DNA from: Acanthochlamys bracteata
Lineage: Eukaryota > Streptophyta > Magnoliopsida > Pandanales > Velloziaceae
NCBI GenBank assembly: GCA_019914995.1
Contig: CM034131.1
Span: forward strand, 4,124,501-4,188,500
DNA length: 64,000 nt
Reading direction: 5' to 3'
Below, one piece after another: positions 44,331 through 56,760 of the stretch. The notes below the pieces were generated by a model, which saw only the letters and a list, made by a program, of their open reading frames with translations, made no database searches and was not told the origin of the DNA. Within the stretch, counting starts at the first letter, position 1; every line of letters starts with the position of its first letter. Position numbers and translations under genes: made by a program.

Positions 44331-47300
44331 GGGAACGTTCGGCCGTACTAAAATTTGAGCTTTTGAACTAAAGCTGCTTTATAGTGCTTTTAGTAGCTTT
44401 AAGCTTTTGCTTAAAAAAGTAGCTTTATGCTGGAAAATATTTTGATAAATTATACTGTATCACGCTGTTTGATGTTGAAAGTTGAATGACGTGTTTGGTT
44501 AAACTTGTAAGCTTATTTTTTAAGCACGTATATAATGACCAAATTATCCTTAGTTATATAATAATTGATATCTGATAAAATTTTTAAATTCTTATTCATA
44601 CATTTTAAATTTTAATATTTACATAACATAATAATTTTACTAAATACTTTCTTATATTAATATTTATAAATTTAATAACAAATGAATGATATATATTGTT
44701 TATTCATACATTCATTTTTCAGAATTAATATATATGCATTCATTTTTTATAATTGTAATAATTCAAATTATAAATTCTGCAAAATAAATGCATATATATT
44801 GTTTATATGTAATATAACCATACATAGTGTTTTAACTTATGTTATCAAATATCAAAAAACGATTCTCATAAACATCTATAATAGTTTTTGAGCTACTATC
44901 TACAAATTCCACATCTATTATTTACGAGCATTAAGAACATAAACTACAAACATTTCTTTAGCTACAATTTCTAAACAATAGGCTTTACAAGTAGCTCAAA
45001 ACAAGTGCTTACTAAAACACCATATACACTTGCATCTATCATCTTGAAAAGAAAATCATATAATAAAAATCCAACTAACTACTCCTATCTCCACTTCGCC
45101 ACAAATTGAAGCCATTCTTCTAGAGGTATAGATTCTGCTCTTCTCAGTGAGTTAAAGGCTGCAAGATGCAAGTTTTAAGATATTTTAGTCAAGCCATATA
45201 TCTTCATTCAAAATACAACCAAATTCAAACCTATTAAGGTTTTGTTATATAGCTATGAATTTGGTACCACATACTTTATTGATAGCTCAAGCATTCTTAC
45301 ACAGTGTATGTAAAAAAATGATAACTAATTCAAAGGGGGGTAAACTCTCAACCCATGTATGAAAATTTAATGCGTGCATCATTTAAAAATAAAATACTTC
45401 TAAGACAACTTAAAACTTACCACCATCATTGAAATAGCAGTCAATGCCAGTTGCTGATAAACCAAATGCATGTGCTTCAAGGTCCAAAACTGGCCTATAA
45501 TTTTAGCTTCTCAAAACAAACAAGATATCCAAATTGTCCCTATCTATATCAGCAAAAAAAAATTACAAACAAAAAAAGATGAATAAATAAATTTGAGCAA
45601 AACAAAGTCATTTCTATAAGCACCCACAACAATCAATCTAAAGATTAATTGTCTGTCTGAGATCATTGCCACTACCCCAAATTTGTAAATACATCACTTG
45701 ATAAAATAATCTCATATAACCATTGAAGCTACACATTAACCTAAAAGGATTAATTGAATAACTTGAAAGTTAACATGCTTTAAAACTGTTGGGTGCAAGT
45801 TGGGTGCTTATCAAAGAAGATTCAATGATTAAAAACCAAGTATTGAACAGACATGAACATAATACTGCAAGTGGAATGGTTTAAGAAAAACAATGACATT
45901 TAATTGTTTAAACATAGCATGCAACATTAGATAACAAAAAAGAAATAAAAAAAAGTATTCTTCTTCAATGAAATAACTATATCTTTCTAACATTTCAAGT
46001 ACTTGCCATTAATCTTAAAATGAAAGATAAAATTCATACTTATAAAAAAATATAACTCAAGCGGAGTATAAATGCAATTAAAATACCTATCAAAGGAACC
46101 ATATAGAATTAGAAGTAAAGCCACCAATAAGCAACTCATAAGGTATTACCAATAAGAAAACCATAAATGCTATTGATAGTATTAGCTTGAGCAAACTCTA
46201 ACTTATCAGTTTAAGGTTTACCACCAACCAACCAATATAATAATTCATTAATATTGCAAGTCAAGCAACAATAACAATGCCAACTAGCTAGGATAACATT
46301 CAAATCTCCTGACCAACATGTAACTAATGTTAATACCAACAAGTGATCTATACAGAGAACAATTAATCTCTACACTAGTTTAACCATCAAGTTACTCATA
46401 TTGTAACTATTGAAAGTCCAATTAATAAAAGAGCGAGCTTTTCTTGAGGTATCTCAGAAATCAAACTGCTTCGGCTTACCATAGAATGAAAGAATTAGGG
46501 ACATGACTGGTTTGAACTACTTCTGCTCCTCCACTTCATCCACCAACTATGTCTGTAACACCACCGCTGCCCCGGAAAACAACAACGACAACAAGAACAA
46601 TCCAACACAGAGCTTGTTGAAATTAGAATATTGTGGCATAAGGTAAGAAGAAAAAGGTTCGATTCAAAAAGAAAATAAAAGAATACTTATTCGGATTGAT
46701 AGCTTAAGTTGCTTATGTTATAGGGCATTTGATTCTTCTTCTTCTTCAATTCAATTTCAAACCAATCTGTCAAGAAAGGTACGATTGTCAATACAGATAG
46801 CTTAACTGCGAAAAAAATTTGTGCACAAGTAAAATGAAAAACCAGCGAATTCTAACCAAAAAATCCCTAAAGAAACAAGAACAACAATAAAAAATGAGAT
46901 TTTAATCGAATAATTCATTCGACAAAAGCAAAAATTTTTAACAAATTTGTACCTCAGTAAACACATTTTAATGATGGAGAGACCCGTGGAATGGAAATCT
47001 TAAACCAACGAGAGCAAGATAGGATCGGAATTACAGATTGCAAAAAAATATTGGTAGCCAAATGGCTTAAATTTAAAAAAAAATCGCGTCTGAGCCGGAA
47101 GAGATGTGCTGGAACGGAGTAGCGTGAGAGAGAGGAGAAAGAGCTATGGGGCAAAGAGGAAGAAATCGTGGTTAGAATAACAAGTCGGAGAAAAATAACA
47201 GGAAAGATCGCCGTTGGGAAAGCAAATCATAGTTGACAAAGAAAGAATCGCGACCGTAGGGGAGCTATAATGAACTGGTGCTAGCGAGAGAAAGGAGAGA

Positions 47301-47560
47301 AATGAGCGTTTGTGATGCTACTACTGATGGGTAAGAGATATATCAACCTCTGTAATTTTATGAATTTAGGATGGACAAAGAAGTCCTTTCATATGTCCTA
47401 GTTAAAAGTCGCCCACAGCTTTGAACGAATCGATGCTTTTTGTTTTTAATTGTTGAAAGCCGGTTTTCACAATCCGAAGCTGTTTTTGCCGAAAGGTTTT
47501 ATTATTGTGCTGTGATTTTTTCAGACTTTAAGTCCGACAAAAGCACAGCCAAATATGGCC
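44331..47560. mobile_element. Harbinger-like element (3.23 kb), TSD TTA, no transposase seen
   Basis: TTA at 44328-44330 and 47561-47563. Ends GGGAACGTTCGGCCGTACT and, in reverse, GGCCATATTTGGCTGTGCT agree at 12 of 19 bases, most differences being transitions. Subterminal sequence with repeated 'gcttttg/agcttt' words is of the kind seen in Harbinger MITEs. No transposase or Myb-like ORF is visible. Two exon-like segments of another gene lie within (45085-45158, 45421-45494). Boundaries are inferred from the TTA pair and weak inverted repeats. Confidence 0.5.
45085..45494 (-). pseudogene. Two-exon 3' end of an unidentified gene
   Basis: Minus strand. Exon 45494-45421 sits between a TATAG acceptor and a GTAAG donor; exon 45158-45085 follows a TTGCAG acceptor. 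Both are 74 bases, phases agree, and the joined reading of 47 codons has no stop until TAG at 45085: 'PVLDLEAHAFGLSATGID', 'CYFNDGAFNSLRRAESIP', 'LEEWLQFVAKWR'. I do not recognise the family. It looks like the C-terminus of a plant protein, captured in or overlapped by the Harbinger-like element. Earlier exons could not be traced. Confidence 0.35.
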
Positions 47561-49776
47561 TTAGCTAGTTATGAGGTAATTGACTTGAGTTGATTTAGGT
47601 CTCCCCTTTTAACCTACCAGCCCAATTCGAACGCTACTCTCAAGTCAACTCCTCAGACTCGTCATTCTTTCTTCTTCACTCCTCTTTCGTTCCCTCTTCC
47701 GACAAGGCGATAACAGTTGCTTATTTCAATTTTTGTTTATAATTTTGTTTTAAATAAACTTGAAGGAAGAAGGAGAAGAAAGAACTAACATCAGGAAACG
47801 ATTACGATTTCTCTCAGTTTTCCGTAAAACTTTTGTGCTGGATCTCGAAGCCCTAGAACGCCATTCCACTCTATCTGCTCGTTCCCAAGATTAAGCCTTC
47901 TTTTTGCGTCGATTCTCTCTCACTTATTTGGTAATTAATTGCTAGATAAAAGTTGATTTGTTGTTCTTGAGGTCTCACTAATGGAAATCTCACTCTGTTC
48001 TCTTTCTGTTGTTTTCTAGATTGGTAGGAGTTCAAAGTTTCTTAAAGCAGTAACTGGTTTTGTTGCTCGACTGTAACCATCTGGGTGTGTCTACTTTATA
48101 ATTCAACTGTTGTATTTTTCTTTTACTCTTACATCTGTGTAAGTCATTGTTTCTGTTTGTAGAGTTAGTACTTTTCATAAATACCTGTTGGGTCTCAATG
48201 TGATCTTGGATTTCCTTTTTTATGGATCTTCCAGCTCCAATTGTTCTACGACTTATCTTGCGAGTCAGAGAATATACACTTGTTTGCTTGTTTACTATAG
48301 GCCCTATCTTTTAAGCTTCTGCACTAGCATGTCTTATAGAGGGAAGCTTGAGGATATGCTTTCTACATATTGGCAGGATTTAAATGAACAGATTGACAGA
48401 AAGGTTCCTAGCTATTAGGCACCAAAGCTAAAACTTCTTTTGTCAAGTGAGAGAGGGACAAGATACCATGCATTTTACAGCTGAGACCCTCAGAAAACAA
48501 CATCTGTAAGTTAATTTGCACCTTCAATTTTAATATTAGGTAATATTAGTTGGCATCTTTTTATAGGCAAATTCTGGTCTCTTCTAATGTAGTGTCAGTC
48601 TGGGTACCGACATACCAGATTGACAAATTAATAGTCCCTAATGGTTGTCAGATTACTTGTGGCAATGGTTTTAGGATATTTAGTACTTGGTGTATCTATT
48701 TATTTTGGAAAGGCAGAGGGATGTCACTATACACTGGGTGTTCATAATAACTATGTAGCCTAATCTTGTAAATATTGAAGATTTCTTTCTTTTATAAATG
48801 AGAGGCTTCTTAGTCAGATACATACTAGAACAAATTCAATTATCTTGCACCAATTTTTTCATTATTATTTATTTATTATTTTTTTTAGGAGAAACTAGGT
48901 GGAGAAGATACTTGTCGCAACATAACTTTCACATAAGGGCCATAAGTATAATTGTTTTTATGTCAAAATTTTGTTCTACAGTTCGTCTCCATAATGTTAG
49001 GAAACAAAGTATTAGACGACAAGTATTGTTGTTGATGTAGAGCTTAAAAGATATTTTGAATGAAGCACATGATTTTCACTAGCGGTAATCTTGTAGATAG
49101 TGCTCCTAAATCAATGTGACAGCTGGATCAATTGTAGGGAGCCCTAATTGATCTATATGAACTTTGAGATGTGAAGTTTATTACAGGTTTTGGTTTCTTG
49201 TAAATGGTTTTCTTAGTAGATGTTATGTGTGATTATTCTTATTGATGTAGGATGTATGATAGGATGTGCACTAGCAAAATCTATAAAGACTAAGGAGTAC
49301 CTGTAATACAACCTCGTGATAAGTAACCAGTATCCTATTTCTTCAAGGCCATATTAAACCATCTACATTCTCTATTCGATTTAAAACACATATATCTCAA
49401 GAGATCATATGCTAGAAGCTCCTTTGAACACGGTCATGTGTCCTCGTTCCTCAAAACATGTCTAATGAAAAGCTGTCAGATGCCAGTAATTGCATACCCA
49501 TCCTTTAGCCCAATAAATAAAAGGGTGTGGATGGGTTTCCATCTAACCCTACAAGAATGTATTTATGATTTACACATTACATCTAAAAACAACATGTTGA
49601 TATCGAGGCTTCTCAAAAAGACCCATTAGCTGAGAAGGTCACATTATCATCAAGCATTATAATCATGTTCTTAAATAGCGCCTTCGTTGACTTCGATGTA
49701 CATCTTTGGCTTCAGTTTTTCATAAGAATATCCCAGTTTTACATGTCATATTAGTCTCAGTTAACAACTGTATTAC

Positions 49777-49903
49777 CTGTTTATAGAATTTCTCAACTAG
49801 GACGGGCTTGATCCTCCTAGCAGACCACTCTCCGGGCCTTGCTGTGCTTCTTACTAGGAGAGTGGTGCCCTTTATGTTGAAGACGATGTACTGCTTGAGA
49901 GAG
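49777..49903 (-). pseudogene. Isolated exon-like coding segment, unidentified
   Basis: Minus strand, between a CTGCAG acceptor and a CAG|GTAAT donor; 42 open codons ('SLKQYIVFNIKGTTLLVR', 'STARPGEWSARRIKPVLVEK', 'FYKQ'). Base composition is clearly less AT-rich than its surroundings, which suggests real coding origin. No neighbouring exon found. It could be a captured exon or a decayed gene. Confidence 0.3.
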
Positions 49904-51018
49904 CTGCAGTTTATGGACAATTTCCATTCTCTTCTTTGATGTGCATTCTCATTTATAATTGATCTGAATTTTCACTTTGAGGATTTTTTGTATATGGATT
50001 TTGAAACTGACTTTCAATTATGTTTACTTTCAGAATAGTGCAAACTAATGGGAAATATGTCGAACTCTCATAGAAAAGGTATGTAATAACTTCTTCAACT
50101 ACCAAGTTATGGCGCATAATCTGCTCATTGAAATGTATATTGCAATCTGTTTGTTTGTTTTTCCTTCAAGCTGAACACAATTCATATTTGGAATAGAGTT
50201 CGTGATTAGTAAAAAATCATTATTGAAAATCTGATTTTGGGTTAGATAATGAGCATAGAAACCAATGTTAGTAAGAGTTTTGTGCCAGCAACTACTTAGC
50301 TCTTTGGTTCTTCCTTTAGGGATTGGATCCTCTTTTGATTGGATGAAAAACTCTTTAAGCGTTGAATTTCAAAAGAATGGAATAAGTATTTTTACTTTCT
50401 TTTATGTGTCAAAATTCAATCATATGGAAGTATCTTAATCAATGTTTGCGTTTGACGATAGCATTTTCTTTCTTCAATTGAAACGGCACTTTTGATATGA
50501 TTATTAGAAAATTATCTCAGTTTTTTCTAGAGAAGATTTCCATTTAAACAAACATCAGTTAATTAGAAAATAATTGTTTAATTAATTTCATAGCAACTAT
50601 ACATTCTGGATAAAAACAAGTGCAAAGTTCTTGGTAATACAGATTTTACAGCTTGTGGTAATAGAATTTTGTAAGCCTTTAGCTTAAGATTCTTGATAGT
50701 TGTTGTTAGAATGTCACTCAATCTCTTAGCTTTTAATAGATTAAGTTAGAATTTAACTGTAAAGCATGAAGAGGTATAGGTAGACATGAAATGATATAGA
50801 AAAACTGACATGATAGTATCTAAAATTATTAGCACATAACATGGTTATTATTGTATAATATTGCATGAACACATGCACAATAGCATGCATGCAAACAATA
50901 GTCATGATAAACTGAAGATAGGCTGATTGTTTAAATATTGCAATTACTATATAAGAAATACCTACACATTAACAGGTAGAAATTGAAAAATTACTTTTGA
51001 ACCTCTTGACTAGGATCT

Positions 51019-51191
51019 AATTACTTTTTGCCCCTTGAATAGTTGGTATGTTTTTTTATCCCTTTGATGCCATGTTTTCTTGTTCTAAAACTGCAAGCTC
51101 ATATTTCAACCCCTTTCGAGGGCTTAAATAAAGCTTCTAGCAAAACAAGGGTTAAAGCAAGTCCATACTAAATAGGGGTCAAAAAGTAATT
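51019..51191. mobile_element. Small MITE / foldback (173 bp)
   Basis: AATTACTTTTTGCCCCTT at 51019-51036 and its near-exact inverse AGGGGTCAAAAAGTAATT at 51174-51191 (one mismatch in 18). Non-coding interior. Target duplication is unclear because the flanks (GATCT / CTAAG) share only CTA/CT letters. Confidence 0.65.
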
Positions 51192-52295
51192 CTAAGGGTG
51201 AGGGAGGATTGATTAATAATTATCTCTAAAAACATTTAGTTAGTAAAAGATATTTATCTAGTAATTCAGCTAAGTCTCAGTATTTCAAATAACCAAGTCG
51301 CTTTAATCGAATCGACTAATTATTTATAAGTTTTTTATAATAAAAGTCTAAATGTGTTTATATGTGTTTGAGATAATCTAACATGTAAGCCTACAGTGTC
51401 TTTGAAGTATGAGATGGTGGGCACGGCGATCAAGTGTCATGTCCTAGAGAGGCGGCCGATGAAGTTGTTGTCAGGCCAATAAGCCTCCCACTCAAACATG
51501 ACACTTCACTAGAAGAGTCTGTGCTTATAGGATTATAATCCAAAACCAAAGAACTAATGTCATTTGCCCCACATGATTTAGTGTAGAATTTATTTCTAAA
51601 AGTTCATTATTGAGTTAGAACACCTCAGAAAAATATAACAAATGATAGAATGAGAGATGACTGCTCCATCAGTGATAAGGTTTATTTTTGGTTTACATTT
51701 AACGTATAAACACTACTTCGTGCTTTCCTTTGTTAGTCAAGTTGATATATTCAGTCTAAGGTGCTAAAGAAGTTCTTAATAAGTGGCCAAAAAAAGTGAC
51801 CACTTCTAGAAGTTCAGCAGAGGGCAATTTTGATCCATGAAAAGGGGGGCTTCTTTATCTATCACCATCATTCAACGAGTGTTAACAAATAGTTGATTGC
51901 AATGAAAACAATTAAGTAAACATGTACCTACTTTCCAACTCTTTAATTGGCACCAATTGGTATGTACAATTGTTATAAATGCCATACATAATCTATTCTA
52001 AAGAGAAATACATTAAATGGCCTAAAAATCATTGATAAAATTTGCCTAAAATTATATATTCATTTCTAATTTTAAACTTTGAATACCTACATTTACACAA
52101 ATCCATGTGCATAGCATGGCTATGGAGTAGTACTATCGAAACTCACGAATTTTTCAACCTTCCTGAATTAAACCCTAAACTGCATACTTTTAATCATGGT
52201 TAAGAACAAATCATGAAATTCAAACCTTAGTTACTTAAAACAATTACTAGATGCCTGTTCCATGATAGTATGACCATGTCTGTGCATTTGAGTTA

Positions 52296-52318
52296 CTCTC
52301 TCTCTCTCTCTCTCTCTC
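52296..52318. repeat. (CT)n microsatellite in kinase leader region
   Basis: An uninterrupted run of about eleven CT units, 173 bases before the kinase start codon. CT runs are common in plant 5' leaders and core promoters. Confidence 0.9.
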
Positions 52319-52410
52319 AGAGTAACAAATTAAACAGAAACTCTCACACAGTCCACTGAATTTCTCTCTCTCAAAGCTTGCTTGGTTGCTTACTTCAGGG
52401 AAATCAATTT

Positions 52411-52525
52411 ATGCTGCTAGTAAAATCTTGTTGGGTGAGACTAGATGGTAGTAGATCTGTCAGTTAACTCTTTGTGGTGGAGAATCAGTTATGGATTCCA
52501 AGAATCAACTCTTCTCGGTCGATGA
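52411..52525 (+). promoter_or_regulatory. Two upstream ORFs in the kinase leader
   Basis: uORF1 runs 52411-52467 (18 codons, 'MLLVKSCWVRLDGSRSVS'). uORF2 starts at 52445 and ends at 52525, overlapping the kinase start at 52491 in another frame. If the transcript starts upstream of 52411, both would reduce translation of the kinase. The transcription start is not known. Confidence 0.45.
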
Positions 52526-55500
52526 CTTTTGTATAGATTCCAAGTTCTTGATTGATCCCAAGCTGCTCTTTGTTGGCCCTAGAATTGGTGAGGGTGCTCA
52601 TGCTAAGGTGTACGAGGGAAAGTAAGTAGCAAGTTCTACTACTTGTTTTTGTTAATTGAATGATTCATTTTTTTTTTTTTTTTTGGTGGAACTTGATTAC
52701 ACGAGTTATTTGGGTGCGTTTTAATTTGAAGATATAAGAGCCAGAATGTGGCAATCAAGATTGTTCACAAGGGAGATAGCCTTGAGGAGGCAAAGAAGAG
52801 GGAAGCAAGATTCATGCGGGAGGTCAACATGCTTTCCAGAGTCCAACACAAGAATCTTGTTAAGGTCTGAATTGCTTCTATCATCTTTGCTTTAATGTTT
52901 TTTGGGAAAATTATGTTTATAATTAGCAAGGTTAATTTTAGCTTTATGTGGATAGGGTTTTCTAGTTGGTCTTTGTTCTTTCTAAGCTCAACTACTGTGT
53001 CTTGGAATCCTAACCACGAAGTGGCTCGAAAATTTTATTTCGCATTATGCCCATATGCTGCACATGGCTGTCTTATCTTCTTTTTTTTTTCTTTTTTTTT
53101 TTGAAGTTTAATATATTTGTTGATATGCTGATTTTTTCAGGTAACAAATGTTTATGTATGCTATATTCTAATTTAAATGTCCTATCCTGGATTTGTTTTG
53201 AGTATATGACATGATTTAGTATAGATAAATCAACATGAAAAACTCAAATCTTACATGAAAAGTGGGAAGTGCATAAATTAAGAAAAAATTATATCAATCA
53301 TCCTTTTTGTTTTAAAACATATAAGCATTTTTCGTTTTTGGTTAGAAAAGAGGATACAATAGATGATATAAGGAAAAAAGGAATATGCCAATCCACCTTG
53401 GAATCAAGTGATCTTCACACATATCAAAATAATAAATAAAAAGAAGAAATCATACAACAATTTTGGTGAAGTTGAGAAAGATCTTAGGTTTCAAGTACAG
53501 ATTTTTAAAATAGAATTAAAGCACAAGTGTAACTAATGGCTTGAATATAAAGTATTGTAACTTATGTTTCTCCAACTTATGAGTGATGGCTATAAATGCA
53601 ATTATTTAAAATTTATATTCTATCAATTTAATTAGAATGAATGTATGGCTTCTTTATCAATATTCTTTACAGAATTTTTTTGCGTATACCTTTTCTTTTT
53701 TCATTATTTAATCTTCATTAATACTCATACACGTGTCGAACAATTAGACAATGTACTGAACTTTTATATGTAAAATGATTTTAATTCACTTTAAAAATTG
53801 GTGTTACTAGTCCTGCTAGTGTGCTGCTTGTGATTTTGCTTTTACTGATTTCCTTGTGATGGTTGATTGCATTGGCAGTTCATAGGGGCATGCCAGGAGC
53901 CTGTGATGGTGGTGGTAACTGAGCTGCTTGAGGGCGGCTCATTGCGAAAGTATCTCCTGGAGATGCGCCCTAAGTGCCTGGACAAGAGAGTGGCAATTGG
54001 TTTCGCCCTAGATATAGCTCGCGCGATGGATTGTTTACATTCTCATGGCATCATCCATCGGGATCTCAAGCCAGGTAAATTTATTTATTGATGATTTGTT
54101 TGTTTCCTCTTTAAGGTTATTATTTTTCTGAATGCAACTGGATCAAATGAGTGATGCTTTGAAGAAGATTGACTCTGTGGTTGCTTAAAACTCCCAGTTC
54201 ACATGGTACTGTCAGGAATTTTGATCCTGCTGTCTATGCATACAAGTTTGTGGCAAAGCTATCTACAGTACTGCTTTCTCACTGTAATCTATTGCATCCC
54301 AGCACACTGTTGTTTTCTGTAATCTTAATCAAGATTTGCCATATATATTACATTTTAACGTAGAATTGATTTCTGTGTTTGTAGAAGGTATATATGGTTT
54401 TAGCTATATTAATATATAAAAGGTTATGTACAGTGCTGGCTAATCTGGCCCAAAACTAATTGGCATACTTAGCTTTACATGCGTATATGGATTGAAAGTT
54501 CATTGAATGCAAACGTTACAATTTAGTGTTCCCGTTTATTTGTTTGCATGTTTGTTTGACTAATGTTTGAATTTATAAGCATGTTCATTATTAATTCTAC
54601 AATTCATATTAGCTAAAAGGCCGGCTTTCCTTGCTAAATGGCAAAGTGGAAGTGAGAGGAAAAGTTATCTAGAATTTTCTGATTATCTAGGTTTTGCATG
54701 TAAGGGGCTGACGTCTGCGATATAGTTTTTAAGGATTTTTATTGACTCTTAATACTGATGTACCGTTTAGCAAGAATTTATTTTAATGTTAAAGCATTGC
54801 CTAAGTAGCTTTTTGCCCAAAGTATTATATTCACGGTAATCTTGAATTAGTAAATGGCTAAGGTGAGTTTGAGATATTGCTTTGGCCACTAGAGAGCTTG
54901 TATCGTCATCATCTAGAGGAGTCTCATGCTCTGTACTCTCTTTTATTATAGTAGATCACTCTGGTTTTCTCTAGTGATTTCCCTGATTACGGATTTTCCA
55001 TGTAAATTGTTGCATCATATGTTCTATTAATGATCGTTGACTGATAAATCCTCCAGTTCTAGGAATCACATATCCAATTTAATTGGGTAAAGATTGGTTA
55101 AAATGTTGAATGCCAAATCAACTTATAATCTTTGTAAAAGGAATTTTTAATTCAGGAGAAACTCTAGTACTCTTTCGATAAAGATAATGATTTCACGTTC
55201 TCGGACTCTTTCTGACATGAAAAGATAGATAATTCTTCATTGAAGGCATATGAGTCACTTAAATTCTGTTTTCAAAACTTTTCTTAGCTGTAAGCAAATG
55301 ATGCATCTGAAGATTAAAATAGACAATAGTATAATAAATGTTAATGTTGTTTTGACAATAGAACTATGCATCATGAAATATTTCGGTGGACTTTCTAACC
55401 TTCTATTTGTGTTATCATTTGGATAATTGCCAACTCTTCAATCTTGAGTTATAGCATGTGTCAAGTATAATTTAAATTTTAGGGCTTTGGCTAGTTAAAT

Positions 55501-56324
55501 TTCTTGTTTCAAAATGTGCTTGACGTTGGAACTTTTTTATTTTGTTGTCTTCCCAGAGAACTTGCTACTAACTGTTGACAGGAGAACTGTCAAACTTGCT
55601 GATTTTGGTCTGGCAAGGGAAGAAACTCTGACAGAGATGATGACTGCTGAAACTGGGACGTACCGCTGGATGGCTCCAGAGGTTCTTTCTGATTTGCATT
55701 TTAGCTATTGAATCGTAGTACCAATGATTTTCAGTAACTATACTAACTCACAAAGCTTTCACTAGTTGTACAGTACTGTCACACTAAGGCATGGGGAGAA
55801 GAAGCACTACAACCACAAGGTGGACATTTATAGCTTTGCAATTGTGTTGTGGGAGCTATTACACAATAGACTACCATTTGAAGGGATGTCCAACCTGCAA
55901 GCAGCTTATGCTGCTGCATTCAAAGTAAATCCAAATTCTGATTAGCTCAACGACTTTTGGTGATGGTAATTTTTCGTTTTATCTGATTGAGATTTTTCAT
56001 TTCTGCCAGAATGTCAGGCCCAGTGCTGAAGATCTACCTGAACCTTTGGCTTTGATCTTGACCTCTTGTTGGAATGAGGATCCTAATGCCAGACCTAACT
56101 TCAGCCAGATAGTACAGATGCTTTTGAATTATCTGTCAACAATTTCACCATCAGAACCTGTGGCCCCAATACGCGTCTTCAGTTCTGAGAATGTGGTTTT
56201 ACCACCTGAATCTCCTGGGACAAGTTCTCTTATGGGCGTTCGTGATGATATAGGTGACACTCCAAAGTCGGTATCTGAAAGCAAATCAAGAGGGTTCTTC
56301 TTCTGCTTCAGTCATTGTTACTAG
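52491..56324 (+). CDS. Raf-like (group C, ATN1-type) Ser/Thr protein kinase
   Basis: Six exons: 52491-52621, 52732-52864, 53879-54074, 55557-55681, 55766-55924, 56010-56324; all introns GT-AG; total 1059 bases, 352 residues. The kinase domain starts near residue 25: glycine loop GEGAHAKV (33-40), VAIK lysine K53, helix-C E74, gatekeeper T102, catalytic loop HRDLKPEN (148-155, D150), DFG 169-171, activation segment '[19 protein letters not shown]' ending at E195, and '[14 protein letters not shown]'. The K after HRDL marks a Ser/Thr kinase. All key residues are present and no frame damage is seen, so it is probably active. Very short N-terminus and a Cys-containing tail 'FFFCFSHCY' fit the ATN1-like group of plant Raf-like MAPKKK-related kinases. 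These are soluble signalling kinases; targets are not predictable from sequence. Start chosen because it gives the family-like start '[13 protein letters not shown]' before '[16 protein letters not shown]'. Confidence 0.93.
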
Positions 56325-56760
56325 CAACCATTAACATAAAACCCTGGTGCGTAGGTTCAGCACCAATGTTAACCTCATCCTTCCATCACCGAAGTCAGCG
56401 TATAACGTTACATGTGTTGGAAGACATGAATACAGCTGTTTGTCGTTATCATGATGGGAAGGAATTGCATGGTGGTTGAGGGAAGGAAGAAGTGTCGTTG
56501 CATCATCGAAGGCATCTCTCTAACTTGGCTGATTTTGGTGTATACCATACAGAAGAATTCGATGCTTGTGGTCTGCGAGTTAAAAAAGGAATTTCATGGC
56601 ATGGAGACCGCAAGTGTTGTATCGACATGAAAAGTGTTGAAGACAGTATTGAGTGCAAGTATTGAAGAGTTAAAAAAGGAATTTCATTTGTAATGCAACT
56701 CTTTTAATCCTTTCTTCTTTTGAAACTGTATTGAGACAGTTTGAAGATATTTTAATGATT
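56325..56760 (+). other. Kinase 3' untranslated region (probable)
   Basis: Follows the TAG stop with moderately GC-rich sequence before strongly AT-rich DNA begins near 56950. It contains a 21-bp perfect direct repeat, GAGTTAAAAAAGGAATTTCAT at 56577-56597 and 56667-56687, starts 90 bases apart. No canonical AATAAA seen. Confidence 0.45.

Larger units (their letters stand above)
47561..52295. other. Gene-poor stretch upstream of the kinase
   Basis: The part at 47630-47900 is pyrimidine-rich ('cttcttcactcctctttcg') and resembles a transcript leader; it could be a distal first exon of the kinase or of a lost gene, but no coding sequence joins it to anything. Short open stretches at 48188-48418 and 48550-48747 have no recognisable domain. 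One exon-like segment is at 49777-49903 and one MITE at 51019-51191. Confidence 0.35.

Noticed and set aside
48188-48747. Possible exons upstream of the kinase ('MSYRGKLEDMLSTYWQDLNEQ', 'PTYQIDKLIVPNGCQITCG')
   Set aside because: No recognisable domain, no consistent splice signals joining them, and the kinase is complete without them.
55682-55711. Read-through of intron 4 of the kinase giving an earlier stop
   Set aside because: Splicing at GT 55682 and AG 55765 restores the conserved [11 protein letters not shown] sequence; read-through would truncate the kinase domain.
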